From contig CAYGQC010000022.1 in NCBI GenBank assembly GCA_964351875.1, positions 1 to 36,858 on the forward strand: DNA of 36,858 bases, given 5' to 3'. This document shows, piece after piece, positions 8,293 through 17,567 of this stretch. The position numbers were made by a program, and so were the translations under genes. Source of the DNA: JANSWO01 sp964351875 (GTDB lineage: Bacteria; Pseudomonadota; Gammaproteobacteria; Pseudomonadales; Azotimanducaceae). The notes under the pieces are model-generated. The model was not told the DNA's origin and ran no database searches. It saw only the letters and a program-made list of their open reading frames with translations. Each line of letters begins with the position of its first letter. Position 1 is the first letter of the stretch.

Positions 8293-11200
8293 TCAGACTG
8301 CAGCCATAGCCGCAGCTTCCTCGACGTCAACGGTAACCAGTCGCGATACCCCGGGCTCATGCATGGTTACGCCCATGAGGTAGTCCGCCATTTCCATCGT
8401 GATCTTGTTATGCGTGATCACGACAAACTGTACCGTTGCTGACATCTCCTTAATCAGATCCGCGAAACGCTGGACGTTCGAATCATCCAATGGCGCATCA
8501 ACCTCATCCAACATGCAAACCGGTGACGGGTTGAGTTGGAATATCGAGAATATCAATGCCACTGCAGTCATCGCCTTCTCTCCCCCAGAGAGTAGGTGCA
8601 CGCTTGCATTTCGTTTTCCCGGAGGCTGCGCCATAAGCGCGACTCCGGTATCGAGCAGATCCTCCCCGGTGAGTTCCAGGTAGGCGTGTCCACCGCCAAA
8701 CACCTTCGGAAATAGCTTCTTCAGGTGACCGTTAACGGCTTCAAAGGTGTCTTTGAATCGTGAACGGGTTTCTTTATCGATTTTTCTTATCGCATTCTGC
8801 AACGTATCCAAGGCTTCAACCAGGTCTTCATGCTGCTGGTCGAGATAGGTCTTGCGCTCGGATTGCGTCTTGAATTCGTCTATCGCCGCGAGGTTAATCG
8901 CGCCTAGCCGGCTAATTCGACGATCCAGCGTATCAAGCTGCTGCTGCCATTGGGCTTCATCGGCCTCCTCGGGCATCTGCGCTCGTACGTCGGCTTCATC
9001 GAGCCCGGTTTGAACAATCTGCTCTTTGAGATTGCTCTGTTGCACGATGAGGCCCTGACGTTCGACGCGCCGGTGCTCCAATCGTTCGCGAATATCGGCT
9101 AATGCCGCTTCCGCTTTTCTTCGGCCTTCTTCCGAGGCCCTGATTTTGCTCTCGCTTGCCTCAAGCGCTGATCGAACGTCGGAGAGTTCCTGCTCGACGG
9201 CAACCCGCCCAGCCAGTTTCACCTCAAGGGATTCTTTCAGCTCAGGCAGAGGCTGCGAACTGTCTTCAATGCCCTGCTCGATCTGTCCGGCCCGCTCATT
9301 CAGCTCCTGCTGCTGGTCAACCAGGCGCTGACGGGCAGTACGGCTGGCGCTAAGTCGAGACTCCAGCGCTGATGCCTCGGCGCTAGCGGCGTGGAAAGCA
9401 TCCCGCGCCGTTCGGGCCGCTGCTCTTGCAGAAGATAGTGCTTGATCGTTGGCCTGACGAGCAGACTGCAGACGCTCACGTTCGGCCTGACTGCCCTCGA
9501 GCGCGACTCTCGCTTCGGACAGCAATCGGCGCGCCTCGTTCAGGTTGGCGGTTTCAGAGTCGATCTGCGCGTTCAGCTCGGCGCGTTCGGCGTCTTCGCG
9601 TTCCGCCCGCGCTCCGGCTTCTTCCAGCCGAACCCGACGTACGCCGTGGTCTGCGCGGAGCTGCCCAAGGGCCTGGTTGCTTGAATTGGCTTTGCCCTGA
9701 AGCTCGTCACGACGCAGCTCCAGATCACGTACGCGCTCTCGGCCAAGGCTCAAGTGACCCTGGAATTCCGCGAGCTGCTGTTCGGCCTGTTCCACCTGGC
9801 CGACGAGTGTCTCGATGGTGTGCGCTCGTTCGATAATGCCGCCGTCCTCGGCATCGGCAGGCATGACCCTAAGCCAGTCCACACCAACCCAGACCCCGTC
9901 CCGGGTGATGATGCTCTCGCCAGCCGCGAGCGAGGATCGATGCGCAAGTGCAACACCCAGAGACTGGGCGGCAAAGAGGCCGTCGAGCAAGCCACCGAGT
10001 TCCAGGCCATCGGCGCGAATAAAACTCGCCAGTGTTGGTAGTGCTCCGTCGCTTGTGCCGCGCGGAGCTTGCCGACCTTCAAACAGGGCTAGCGTCTCGC
10101 CCTGCAAGTCTGAGATCGATTGTTCAAAGGCGTTGATATCGGTCACTCGTAGCGCCTGCAGTGACGAGCCCAGAACGACTTCCACGGCGCGTTCCCAGCC
10201 GCTAACGACTGAGAGCGACTCGCCCAGGCGAGAGGCGGAGTCGAGTTGATTACTGGCGAGCCAGTCATCGGACACCGATTGGCCTTGGCCAAGCGCCGCT
10301 TCCTGCAGCGCCTGTAGGGTCGCCAGCTCGTGGCGTAGATTGGCCACTTCGGCGCGCGCGTCTTCCAGCGTGCGATCGCGCAGCAACAGGTCCTCACGGG
10401 CTGAAGCCAGCTCGGCACCGAGCGCATCAAGCTCGATCTCCGCCTGCTTTAGCTGTTCTTCGTTCAGGTCGATCTGGCTCGCAAGCTCGGCAATGTCTTC
10501 GCCGTCCGACGCGACTAGCTGAACCGGGTCTTCGTCGAGCCTGGCCAGCCTGCTGCGCAGCCGCTGGAGCAGTTGCTCGAGGTGTTCGATCCGAGATTCC
10601 TGCACTTCCGCCGCGCGCTCATGGCCGGCGACACCGGAGCTGAAGGCTTCCCACTCACCGGACAACGCGCCGCTGGCGGTTTCGACGTCGTCGAGTGAGG
10701 CGGACAATCGTTCGTCTTCCCCCCGCGCCGTTGCGACTAACGGCGCCAGTTCCGCGACGCGGCGGGTAAAGCGTTCGATCTCGCGATCATCCATCGCGAG
10801 CTGAGCGCCCGTCTCTTCGCGGCGCTGACTAACCGTTTCCAGGTCGAGTTCGAGCTGTTTGACGCGTTCACCCGCGTAGCCGATCGCTTCTTCGATTCTC
10901 GCAATCTCACCGCCCAGCTCATAGAACCTGGCCTGCACGGTATTGAACTGCTCGCTGGCGTCTCCATGCTCGGCACGGGCCTTCTCGATGTCCGTCTCGA
11001 TGGATTGCTGATGCGTCTTCGCGGCTTCAAGGTCGAGCTCAAAGCGCGTGATCGCTTCCTGCTCGCTAGTGAGCGTCGTCTCCAGGGCGGCCAGATTCAG
11101 GCAGAGTAGCTGCGCCTTTACTGTCCGCTCTTCAGACTTCAGCTCTCGATATTTCTCAGCCGCCTTGGCTTGGCGGTCGAGACGGTTGAGCTGGCGTTCC

Positions 11201-11802
11201 AGCTCCTCTCGAATATCGTTCAGTCGATCCAGGTTTTCGCGCGTATGGCGAATCCTGTTTTCGGTTTCACGACGCCGCTCTTTGTACTTGGAGATTCCGG
11301 CCGCTTCTTCGAGGTAGGTCCGCAGGTCTTCCGGCTTGGCTTCCACGAGCTGGCTGATCATGCCTTGCTCGATGATCGAATAGCTGCGGGGCCCAAAACC
11401 GGTGCCGAGGAAGATGTCCTGAATGTCGCGGCGGCGGCATTTACTGCCATTTAGGTAGTAGTTGGACTGCGCATCACGGCCAACTTCCCGACGGATTGCG
11501 ATCTCAGCGTAGCTCGCGTATTCGCCGCCAATTCGACCATCGGAGTTATCGAAATGCAGCTCGATGCTCGCAAGCGCGGTGGGTTTGCGAGTGCGCGAGC
11601 CGTTGAAGATCACGTCCGTGATTGCCTCGCCGCGCAACTGCTTGGCGGACGACTCACCCATCACCCAGCGGACCGCGTCAATGATATTGGATTTGCCACA
11701 GCCATTCGGACCCACAACCGAACACAGGTTCGAGGGCAGACTGACCGACGTCGGATCGACGAAGGATTTGAAACCGGCAAGTTTGATTTGCTTGAGACGC
11801 AT
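8293..11802 (-). CDS. smc: Chromosome segregation ATPase SMC
   Basis: A 1169-residue SMC protein that dimerises and loops DNA for chromosome organisation and segregation. The N-terminal head has Walker A GPNGCGKS (residues 31-38) and the Q-loop region. Two coiled-coil arms (about 165-500 and 670-1000), rich in Glu/Gln/Arg/Leu, flank the hinge (about 510-670). The C-terminal head has the ABC signature LLSGGEKAMTAVAL (near 1071) and Walker B CMLDEVDAPLDD (near 1097). Length is typical. The ATG at 11802 gives the canonical MRLKQIKLAGFKSF N-terminus. Downstream lie zipA and ligA; the 181-nt gap before zipA could carry a separate promoter. Upstream, the neighbouring regulator gene is insulated by a terminator. 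It uses SMC rather than the MukBEF system of enterics. Confidence 0.98.
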   Translation of the reverse strand: MRLKQIKLAGFKSFVDPTSVSLPSNLCSVVGPNGCGKSNIIDAVRWVMGESSAKQLRGEAITDVIFNGSRTRKPTALASIELHFDNSDGRIGGEYASYAEIAIRREVGRDAQSNYYLNGSKCRRRDIQDIFLGTGFGPRSYSIIEQGMISQLVEAKPEDLRTYLEEAAGISKYKERRRETENRIRHTRENLDRLNDIREELERQLNRLDRQAKAAEKYRELKSEERTVKAQLLCLNLAALETTLTSEQEAITRFELDLEAAKTHQQSIETDIEKARAEHGDASEQFNTVQARFYELGGEIARIEEAIGYAGERVKQLELDLETVSQRREETGAQLAMDDREIERFTRRVAELAPLVATARGEDERLSASLDDVETASGALSGEWEAFSSGVAGHERAAEVQESRIEHLEQLLQRLRSRLARLDEDPVQLVASDGEDIAELASQIDLNEEQLKQAEIELDALGAELASAREDLLLRDRTLEDARAEVANLRHELATLQALQEAALGQGQSVSDDWLASNQLDSASRLGESLSVVSGWERAVEVVLGSSLQALRVTDINAFEQSISDLQGETLALFEGRQAPRGTSDGALPTLASFIRADGLELGGLLDGLFAAQSLGVALAHRSSLAAGESIITRDGVWVGVDWLRVMPADAEDGGIIERAHTIETLVGQVEQAEQQLAEFQGHLSLGRERVRDLELRRDELQGKANSSNQALGQLRADHGVRRVRLEEAGARAEREDAERAELNAQIDSETANLNEARRLLSEARVALEGSQAERERLQSARQANDQALSSARAAARTARDAFHAASAEASALESRLSASRTARQRLVDQQQELNERAGQIEQGIEDSSQPLPELKESLEVKLAGRVAVEQELSDVRSALEASESKIRASEEGRRKAEAALADIRERLEHRRVERQGLIVQQSNLKEQIVQTGLDEADVRAQMPEEADEAQWQQQLDTLDRRISRLGAINLAAIDEFKTQSERKTYLDQQHEDLVEALDTLQNAIRKIDKETRSRFKDTFEAVNGHLKKLFPKVFGGGHAYLELTGEDLLDTGVALMAQPPGKRNASVHLLSGGEKAMTAVALIFSIFQLNPSPVCMLDEVDAPLDDSNVQRFADLIKEMSATVQFVVITHNKITMEMADYLMGVTMHEPGVSRLVTVDVEEAAAMAAV

Positions 11803-11880
11803 GAAACTACGACGCGTGGGGCAGCGCGCAGTCTAGCAGACAGAAATGATGACAAGACAGTCTTGCGGCGGAACGAAGCG

Positions 11881-11907
11881 ATAAAAACCGGCCTTTTTAA
11901 GGCCGGT
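11881..11907 (-). terminator. Rho-independent terminator after the GntR-family gene
   Basis: A perfect 9-bp inverted repeat ACCGGCCTT / AAGGCCGGT (11887-11895 and 11899-11907) with a 3-nt loop. Read on the minus strand the GC-rich stem is followed directly by a TTTTTAT tract, the standard layout of an intrinsic terminator. It would end minus-strand transcripts coming from the GntR-family gene, about 100 nt past its stop, and so insulate smc, which starts at 11802. The T-tract is absent on the other side of the stem apart from the loop, so action on + strand transcripts is unlikely. Confidence 0.8.
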
Positions 11908-11930
11908 CCCGATCCGATCGGCTCCTGCGA

Positions 11931-11961
11931 CACGTTCTGTTACGAAGTGTTACAGAACGTG
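11931..11961. repeat. 10-bp inverted repeat in the smc upstream region
   Basis: The arms CACGTTCTGT and ACAGAACGTG (11931-11940 and 11952-11961) are perfectly complementary around an 11-nt centre that itself contains the repeated pentamer GTTAC. No T-tract follows on either strand, so it is not an obvious terminator. A dimeric repressor operator or an mRNA stem-loop in the 3' tail of the GntR-family transcript are both possible. The position, between the regulator stop and the terminator, favours an RNA structure or a regulatory site for smc. Confidence 0.5.
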
Positions 11962-11974
11962 AGGCGATTACCCC

Positions 11975-11997
11975 GCCCGGTTATCCAGCGACCGGGC
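11975..11997. repeat. 7-bp GC-rich inverted repeat after the GntR-family gene
   Basis: The arms GCCCGGT and ACCGGGC (11975-11981 and 11991-11997) are separated by 9 nt, immediately downstream of the stop of the GntR-family gene. There is no T-tract. It may protect the 3' end of that mRNA or be an accessory hairpin to the terminator at 11881-11907. Confidence 0.4.
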
Positions 11998-12005
11998 CGC
12001 GCCAG

Positions 12006-12695
12006 CTAAGCGCTGCGCCGAAGGGGTTCTGATGCGCCACTGAGCAGACACTCCGTGGCCAGTTCAGCCAAGCGTCGATAGTGCGCATGCACCAGTTCGT
12101 TAATCCGCGTGTTGTTGCCTTCGAGCATCGCGCACATCACTGCCTTGCCGAGGCGCAAAGCGTCCCGTGCGTCGTGGTCCGGGTGGCCCGCCACGAGGTG
12201 TGCGAGGCGCGCCCCTACCGGCAACAAGCTCTCTAGTGACGATGTCACGAACGGATCAGCAAGCAGTTCATATCCGGCTTGTACAAAGCCGACTTTGGCA
12301 TGGACAAACTGGGTTCTGTCGCCTGCCTCGATAGTCTGCTCGATGACCTCAAGTGCGTTTCGCAACGGCTCAAGCGCTTCTTCACTTCCGCCGATCACCG
12401 ACGCGAGGCGACGGAAGTAGTACGAAATAAGTTCCGCACTGAGTTCACACAGCGGCTCGACCTCATCCGCATTTAGCGCACAGACAACCGCACCCCGCCT
12501 GGGCAGGATGTCGATCAGTCGCCGCGCTTCGAGTATCAGCAGAGCCTCTCTCACCGAGCCCCGGGATACGCCCAGGCCACGGGCAATCTTGACTTCGGGG
12601 ATGCGTTCATCCGGCGCCAGTTCAGCGCAAATGATCTGGTGCGCAAGATGATCCGCAATCTGCTCGGTCAAACGAGTCGCAGGTTGAAATGTCAT
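12006..12695 (-). CDS. GntR-family (FCD domain) transcriptional regulator
   Basis: A 229-residue regulator with an N-terminal winged helix-turn-helix (about residues 8-70, containing IPEVKIARGLGVSRGSVREALLIL split as usual over helices 2 and 3, and the wing LPRRGAVV). An all-helical FCD ligand-binding domain follows (about 80-215). Such proteins usually repress catabolic or transport genes and release DNA on binding an organic acid or acyl compound. Here no catabolic operon adjoins: the upstream gene is ccmI (83-nt gap), so it may be read through from the ccm operon or have its own promoter in 12696-12778. The transcript is closed by the terminator at 11881-11907. The effector and targets cannot be deduced. 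Start ATG at 12695; no better alternative seen. Confidence 0.88.
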   Translation of the reverse strand: MTFQPATRLTEQIADHLAHQIICAELAPDERIPEVKIARGLGVSRGSVREALLILEARRLIDILPRRGAVVCALNADEVEPLCELSAELISYYFRRLASVIGGSEEALEPLRNALEVIEQTIEAGDRTQFVHAKVGFVQAGYELLADPFVTSSLESLLPVGARLAHLVAGHPDHDARDALRLGKAVMCAMLEGNNTRINELVHAHYRRLAELATECLLSGASEPLRRSA

Positions 12696-12778
12696 GGCAG
12701 TACACGCCTCACTGTCGAGTTACTTAGGCCCGTCCACTTTGTTCGACAACGCAGACGCCCGTTAGTTTCGTCAGCGTC

Positions 12779-13954
12779 TCAAACAGGCGGTGGTGACAGC
12801 GTGACGGCGAGCTGGTGCGCGCTCTGCGCATCGATGGCCAGAGGCTCACTCTCCCAGCGCCAGTCATCCGGTGAAGCGGAGGCCATCCCGGATCGGGAAA
12901 CGCGAACGACCACCTCAACCGACCCAGCCGAGGACAGCGGAGCGGCAGGGTTCATGACAGCAGCATCGTCCAGCCGCACGGAGGTTGTGCCCGATTCAGC
13001 GGGTACGCGGACCACCGCGAGCGGCATGCGCTCACCGGGGCGTCTGGCGAGCACGAACAGTGACGACCCAGCCGGCGGTGTTTGTGCCAGCGAGACGTCA
13101 ACGTCGATTCGCGGCGTGACATTACCTAGCCTGGCCCGAGCCTCAGCGAGCCCGGCGTTCAGCGCTGCTCGTCGAGAAGGCAGCAAATCGCCCGCCAGCG
13201 CGCGCTGGAGATAGCGCGCCGATGCCGCAAACTCATTGTCTCTAAAGGCTGCAAGCGCGAGCACCTCAAGCACCACCGGATCGTTTGGAGATTGGGCGAG
13301 CAGACGCTCCGCGATGGCCTGGGAGGTATCGTCGATCGCGCCATCGGCGGCTAGAAATCGCGTCTGTAGCCAGTAGACATCCACTCGCGGGTCTGGCCCG
13401 GTAAGCGCGTTTACCGCGGCGAAGGCCGCGGCTGAGCGAGCAAACTCATCGAGCTTGAGGCGAGCGTGGGCCAACAGGTACCAGCTCTCGTGATCGCCGG
13501 GCACTTTAGCGGTACGTCGTGACAGGGCTTCTTCATAGCCGCGAATCGTACTTCGATCCGTGCCCGGATCGAGCTGCAAAACCGACGCGCTGTCCGCTAG
13601 CCAATGTGCATCCGGCTCGCCCGTCGCCAGGTAGGTGAGTGCCCCCCCGATCGGTATAGCCAACGCCACCAGCACGATCAAAACCAGCGGCGCGCCGTTG
13701 CTGGACAACCTCGACTGGTCCGCGAGGCGCTTCTCGCGCTCGATATCCGGTAAGACTGACGCGCCTAACTCATCCTTGAGATCCGCGTGTTCGGCTTCAG
13801 TCAGATCACCACGGGCGAGCTCAGCATCGAGCTCCGCTATGCGATTCAGATAGAGCCCGGCTGCGCTCGGCGATTGCCGCGCTCGGCGGCGCCAGGGAAA
13901 CAGGACGATGCTGAGCGTCACCAGGCAAATTACAATGGCAGCACCGACAAACAT
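12779..13954 (-). CDS. ccmI: Cytochrome c biogenesis protein CcmI
   Basis: A 391-residue component of the system I heme ligase complex that holds apocytochrome c for CcmF/CcmH. The N-terminal membrane module has helices at about residues 2-20 and 93-112, separated by a cytoplasmic coiled region containing the RIAELDAELARGDLTEAEH motif. A periplasmic TPR array (about 150-280) and a C-terminal beta-rich domain (about 290-391) follow, as in fused CcmH/CcmI proteins of gammaproteobacteria. The ATG start shares one nucleotide with the ccmH stop (TGATG at 13952-13956), so the two are coupled. It is the last gene of the ccm operon. Confidence 0.93.
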   Translation of the reverse strand: MFVGAAIVICLVTLSIVLFPWRRRARQSPSAAGLYLNRIAELDAELARGDLTEAEHADLKDELGASVLPDIEREKRLADQSRLSSNGAPLVLIVLVALAIPIGGALTYLATGEPDAHWLADSASVLQLDPGTDRSTIRGYEEALSRRTAKVPGDHESWYLLAHARLKLDEFARSAAAFAAVNALTGPDPRVDVYWLQTRFLAADGAIDDTSQAIAERLLAQSPNDPVVLEVLALAAFRDNEFAASARYLQRALAGDLLPSRRAALNAGLAEARARLGNVTPRIDVDVSLAQTPPAGSSLFVLARRPGERMPLAVVRVPAESGTTSVRLDDAAVMNPAAPLSSAGSVEVVVRVSRSGMASASPDDWRWESEPLAIDAQSAHQLAVTLSPPPV

Positions 13955-14475
13955 CAGCGCCCCGCCTCCGGTCCCGGTCCGGGTTCCACTACGCCCGCGG
14001 TTGCTTCCCCATGGCCCGCGAGTTCCGCGAGACGCTCACGCTCATCATCGGCCAACGGCGCTGCCGCTGCGCTGGACCGACGCACCCGCCACAGCAGAGT
14101 CACGCCGAGAATCAGAAACAAGGCCGGAGCAAACCACAGCCATACCGTGCGGAAACTCAGCGGCGGGTCGTAGAGAACAAAATCGCCATAGCGGGCCTGC
14201 AGGTAGTCGCGAATCTCATCGTCGCTAAGGCCGTCCACGACAAGCAGCCGATAAACCGTGGTCCGCAGGTCCTGGGCAATCGGCGCATCCGAGCCGGCGA
14301 TATTCGTGTTGAGGCACTTGGGGCAGCGAAACTCTTCGACCAGCGCGCGGTAGCGATCCTCAATCTCAACGCTTGGGAAGTCGTAGACATCGATACTGCT
14401 CGCCGCATGAATGGGTAACGCCAGGAACGAAAGCGCCAGTAGAGCGGGAAGAACCAGGGAGAGTTTCGTCGGCAT
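13954..14475 (-). CDS. ccmH: Cytochrome c maturation thiol reductase CcmH
   Basis: A 173-residue protein with an N-terminal signal peptide (about 1-25, ending AHA-like IHAAS). The canonical redox motif is FRCPKCLNTNIA with Cys51 and Cys54, in the place where CcmH reduces apocytochrome CxxCH disulfides. A membrane helix (about 115-135, VWLWFAPALFLILGVTLLW) and a short cytoplasmic tail follow, the usual topology. Start overlaps the ccmG stop by one nucleotide (TGATG). It receives electrons from CcmG and works with CcmF and CcmI. Nothing looks unusual. Confidence 0.95.
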   Translation of the reverse strand: MPTKLSLVLPALLALSFLALPIHAASSIDVYDFPSVEIEDRYRALVEEFRCPKCLNTNIAGSDAPIAQDLRTTVYRLLVVDGLSDDEIRDYLQARYGDFVLYDPPLSFRTVWLWFAPALFLILGVTLLWRVRRSSAAAAPLADDERERLAELAGHGEATAGVVEPGPGPEAGR

Positions 14476-15092
14476 CAGGGTGCCGCTCCTTCTGCCAAGC
14501 CAGCAGCATCGGGGCTCAGTTTCACGCCGAGTGCTTTCAACGCGGGCTCGAGCTCGTTGCGCCAGATACGCGGATTCACATCACCCACGCGCTTGTAAAC
14601 AATGGTTCCCTCGGCATCCAGCAGGAAGGTCTCCGGAGCACCATAGACGCCCAGGTCAACGCCGATCTGACCGTCCGCGTCGACCAGATTGTAACGAAAC
14701 GGGTTGCCATAGCGCGCGAGGAAGGCGCGTGCGGCGCGCGAATCGTCCTTGTAGTTGAGTCCGACGATCGGCACACCGAAGTCCCGGGTGATGCGCAGCA
14801 GCTCAGCGTGCTCAGCCTTACAGGTCGGGCACCAGGTTGCCCATACGTTCACGAGAACTGGCTCGCCGATGAGATCCTGGCGAGAGAACGTGACCGACTC
14901 ATCCATCAGCAACGGCGCGGTGAACTCGGGAAATGCCTTGTTGAGTAGCGCCGACGGTAACTCGTGCCGGTCACCAAGCACGAACAGGCCAACCACGGCG
15001 ATAACTCCGAACGCGCCAAACAACGCCAGCGGTATGAAGCGGGAGAGTCCGGCTCTGGCAGCCATCGCTTCGGTAGGCAACGGATCACTCAT
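14475..15092 (-). CDS. ccmG: Thiol:disulfide interchange protein CcmG/DsbE
   Basis: A 205-residue membrane-anchored thioredoxin-like protein. An N-terminal anchor helix (about 20-40) leads to a periplasmic thioredoxin fold with the active site NVWATWCPTC (Cys88, Cys91) and the cis-proline loop GVYGAPETFLLD. It passes reducing equivalents from DsbD to CcmH/apocytochrome. The ATG start overlaps the ccmF stop in an ATGA at 15089-15092. Length and motifs are standard for the family. Confidence 0.96.
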   Translation of the reverse strand: MSDPLPTEAMAARAGLSRFIPLALFGAFGVIAVVGLFVLGDRHELPSALLNKAFPEFTAPLLMDESVTFSRQDLIGEPVLVNVWATWCPTCKAEHAELLRITRDFGVPIVGLNYKDDSRAARAFLARYGNPFRYNLVDADGQIGVDLGVYGAPETFLLDAEGTIVYKRVGDVNPRIWRNELEPALKALGVKLSPDAAGLAEGAAP

Positions 15093-17020
15093 GCGCTGGC
15101 AACCGCACCTGCTCGCACCTTTAGGCGCCGATAACGGCGATCAAGGAGCGCCCAACTACCACCCAGCGCCATCAACAACGCGCCCAGCCAAACCCAGCGC
15201 ACGAGCGGCTTGATGTGGACTCGCACTGCCCAGGAATCCCCCGCGAGGGGCTCACCCAGCGAAAGATAGATATCGCGCATCAACCCCGGCTCAATGGCAG
15301 CCTCGGTCATCACGCTGCCACGCGCCAGATAGCGACGTTTCTCCGGGTGAAGCTCATAACTATTGCTGCCCTCGGTCACGAGGAAGTTGCCACGTTGGGC
15401 CACGTAGTTCGGTCCCGATACCTCCGACACACCGTCAAAGCGAAATTGCCTACCGGAGATAGTGACCGTCTCGCCCGCAACCATGCGCACATCTTTCTCA
15501 ACGGAGAAGCCACTGGTCACGCCAATGCCCACCATGGAAATCGCGAACCCAACATGGGCAACCCACATGCCCCAGTAGGCAGCGGTTAGGCTACTTCTAC
15601 GTCGCCACAGATCGAGACAATGGGACAGAACGATCCACAGTCCCAGGCTGATCGCCAACACAACGCCTACGGACAGGTCAGACAGCAACACCAGCGGCAG
15701 CAATATGCCGAGCGCAAGCGACGCCAGCGCAACCGGCCAGAGCGTACGCACAAGGCTCGAAGCACGCGTGCGTTTCCAGCGCACCACCGGCGCAGCGCCG
15801 AGAAACAGCGCCAGAACCAGCATCAACGGCACAAAGGCAAAGTTAAAGAACGGCGGCCCGACCGAGGTTTTCTGGCCGCCAGTCAATGCCTCATAGGCGA
15901 CCGGATACAACGTTCCGTAGAACACGACGGCCAGCGACACGACCAGCAACAGGTTATTTACTAACAGGAATGTCTCTCGAGATAGCCACTCATAACGAAT
16001 TCGGGCGGAGATCGTATGCGCGCGCATACCGTAGAGCGTAAGCGCGCCACCGACGGAGACACCGAGCCACGCGAGAATGTAGACACCGCGCTCCGGATCA
16101 ACGGCAAACGCGTGCACCGATGTGAGGATGCCCGAGCGGACGATGAACGCGCCCAGCAGGCTCAGCGAAAAGGCTGCGATTGCGAGCAGCAGTGTCCAGC
16201 TTCGAAAAGCACCCCGTTTCTCAGTGACGGCCAAACTGTGAATCAGCGCCGTACCCGCAAGCCAGGGCATGAACGATGCGTTCTCAACCGGGTCCCAGAA
16301 CCACCAGCCGCCCCAGCCGAGTTCGTAGTACGCCCACCAGCTACCCAGCGCTATGCCAGCCGTAAGAAATGCCCAGGCGAGATTCGTCCAGGGACGTGAT
16401 GCGCGAGCCCAGGTGGCATCCATTCGGCCACTGAGCAGGGCCGAGATCGCAAACGCAAACGCCACGGAAAAGCCGACGTAACCCATGTACAGCAACGGCG
16501 GATGCACAATCAGGCCAAAGTCCTGCAGCAGCGGGTTCAGATCCGCGCCATCAACCGGAACGAGGGGCAACGCGCGCTCGAACGGGTTACTCAGAAAGAG
16601 CAGAAACGCGAGGAAGCCTAGCTGGATAAAACCCAGTATCGACAGCGTACGGGCGGTAAACGCCCGATCCAGGTTGCCGCTTCGCAGCGCGACGGCCATG
16701 ACCCAGGCGCCCATAATCAGCGTCCACAGCAGAAACGAGCCTTCGTGCGCGCCCCACAAAGCGCTCACCTTGTATTGTGTGGGCAGAAGCGAATTCGAGT
16801 TGGACGCAACATAGGCCACGGAAAAGTCATCCGTGACAAAGGCGTGGGTCAGCGCCAGGTAACCGGCCAGAAGCAGCACAAACTGCGCGACGGACAGATT
16901 CGTGCCTAGAGCCATCAGCCGCTCGTTGCCCCGAGCAGCCCCAACCATCGGCAACACCGATAGCAGCACACAAACCGCAAAGGCCAGGCCAACCGCAAAG
17001 TGGCCGAGTTCAATAATCAC
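15089..17020 (-). CDS. ccmF: Cytochrome c heme lyase subunit CcmF
   Basis: A 643-residue polytopic inner-membrane protein, the catalytic core of the heme ligase. It has about 14-15 hydrophobic segments. The heme-handling WWD domain is present as GWGGWWFWDPVENASFMPWL, and conserved periplasmic histidine-containing loops flank it. It takes heme from holo-CcmE and joins it to the CxxCH of apocytochromes c with CcmH and CcmI. Translation starts at a GTG within a GTGA overlap with the ccmE stop (17017-17020). Length is typical (about 640-660). Confidence 0.97.
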   Translation of the reverse strand: MIIELGHFAVGLAFAVCVLLSVLPMVGAARGNERLMALGTNLSVAQFVLLLAGYLALTHAFVTDDFSVAYVASNSNSLLPTQYKVSALWGAHEGSFLLWTLIMGAWVMAVALRSGNLDRAFTARTLSILGFIQLGFLAFLLFLSNPFERALPLVPVDGADLNPLLQDFGLIVHPPLLYMGYVGFSVAFAFAISALLSGRMDATWARASRPWTNLAWAFLTAGIALGSWWAYYELGWGGWWFWDPVENASFMPWLAGTALIHSLAVTEKRGAFRSWTLLLAIAAFSLSLLGAFIVRSGILTSVHAFAVDPERGVYILAWLGVSVGGALTLYGMRAHTISARIRYEWLSRETFLLVNNLLLVVSLAVVFYGTLYPVAYEALTGGQKTSVGPPFFNFAFVPLMLVLALFLGAAPVVRWKRTRASSLVRTLWPVALASLALGILLPLVLLSDLSVGVVLAISLGLWIVLSHCLDLWRRRSSLTAAYWGMWVAHVGFAISMVGIGVTSGFSVEKDVRMVAGETVTISGRQFRFDGVSEVSGPNYVAQRGNFLVTEGSNSYELHPEKRRYLARGSVMTEAAIEPGLMRDIYLSLGEPLAGDSWAVRVHIKPLVRWVWLGALLMALGGSWALLDRRYRRLKVRAGAVASA

Positions 17021-17478
17021 GGGAATGTCGCAGGGTTGTCACCCGCGTCTTCGCCGCTATGCATGGCCATGCCCGCCAGCTCCGGCGGCATGTAATTCTC
17101 GTCATGTTTAGCGAGCACTTCCTCGGCCTGGAAGCGTCGGTCCGCGTCGAGCTGGCCTTGTACGAGAATGCCCTGCCCCTCACGGAACAGATCCGGAAGA
17201 ATGCCAGCGTAGAAGACCGTGAAGTCCGAACCCGCGTGATCCGTCAGCACAAAGCTGACGTCGAGGGACTCATCGGAACGCACCACGCTGCCATCAAGCA
17301 CCATGCCACCGGCCCGAATTCGAGTATCCGTTGGCGCTTCGCCAGATGCGATGCGCGCGGGCTCATAGAACATATTAATATTCTCTCGGACAGCGAAGAG
17401 AACCAGACCAACGGTCAAGGCAGCACCCAGTAGAATGAAGGTCACCGCCTGCAATCGGCCTCTGCGTTTCGGATTCAT
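17017..17478 (-). CDS. ccmE: Heme chaperone CcmE
   Basis: A 153-residue periplasmic heme chaperone anchored by one N-terminal helix (about 10-30). An OB-fold barrel follows, ending with the heme-linking motif VLAKHDENYMPPEL, in which His125 is the covalent heme ligand and Tyr129 an axial ligand. It collects heme at the CcmC/D complex and hands it to CcmF. The ATG at 17478 has an AGGGAG site upstream. The gene is 89 nt after ccmD, the larger of the two loose junctions in the second half of the operon. Confidence 0.97.
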   Translation of the reverse strand: MNPKRRGRLQAVTFILLGAALTVGLVLFAVRENINMFYEPARIASGEAPTDTRIRAGGMVLDGSVVRSDESLDVSFVLTDHAGSDFTVFYAGILPDLFREGQGILVQGQLDADRRFQAEEVLAKHDENYMPPELAGMAMHSGEDAGDNPATFP

Positions 17479-17567
17479 GATGTCGAGCTCCCTGGCTCAG
17501 TCAGCATCGTTAGCCTTTTGTTTTCATGCGCACAGCGCGCGCTGGGTTGATGTAGCTCGTCGTCTCG

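Noticed and set aside
9426..9836. Open frames on the + strand within smc
   Set aside because: They are shadows of the coiled-coil region of smc, whose periodic Glu/Ala/Arg codons produce long antisense frames.
12639..13214. A 191-residue + strand open frame across the ccmI/GntR junction
   Set aside because: It is antisense to ccmI, with Ser/Arg/Thr-rich low-complexity translation and no family features.
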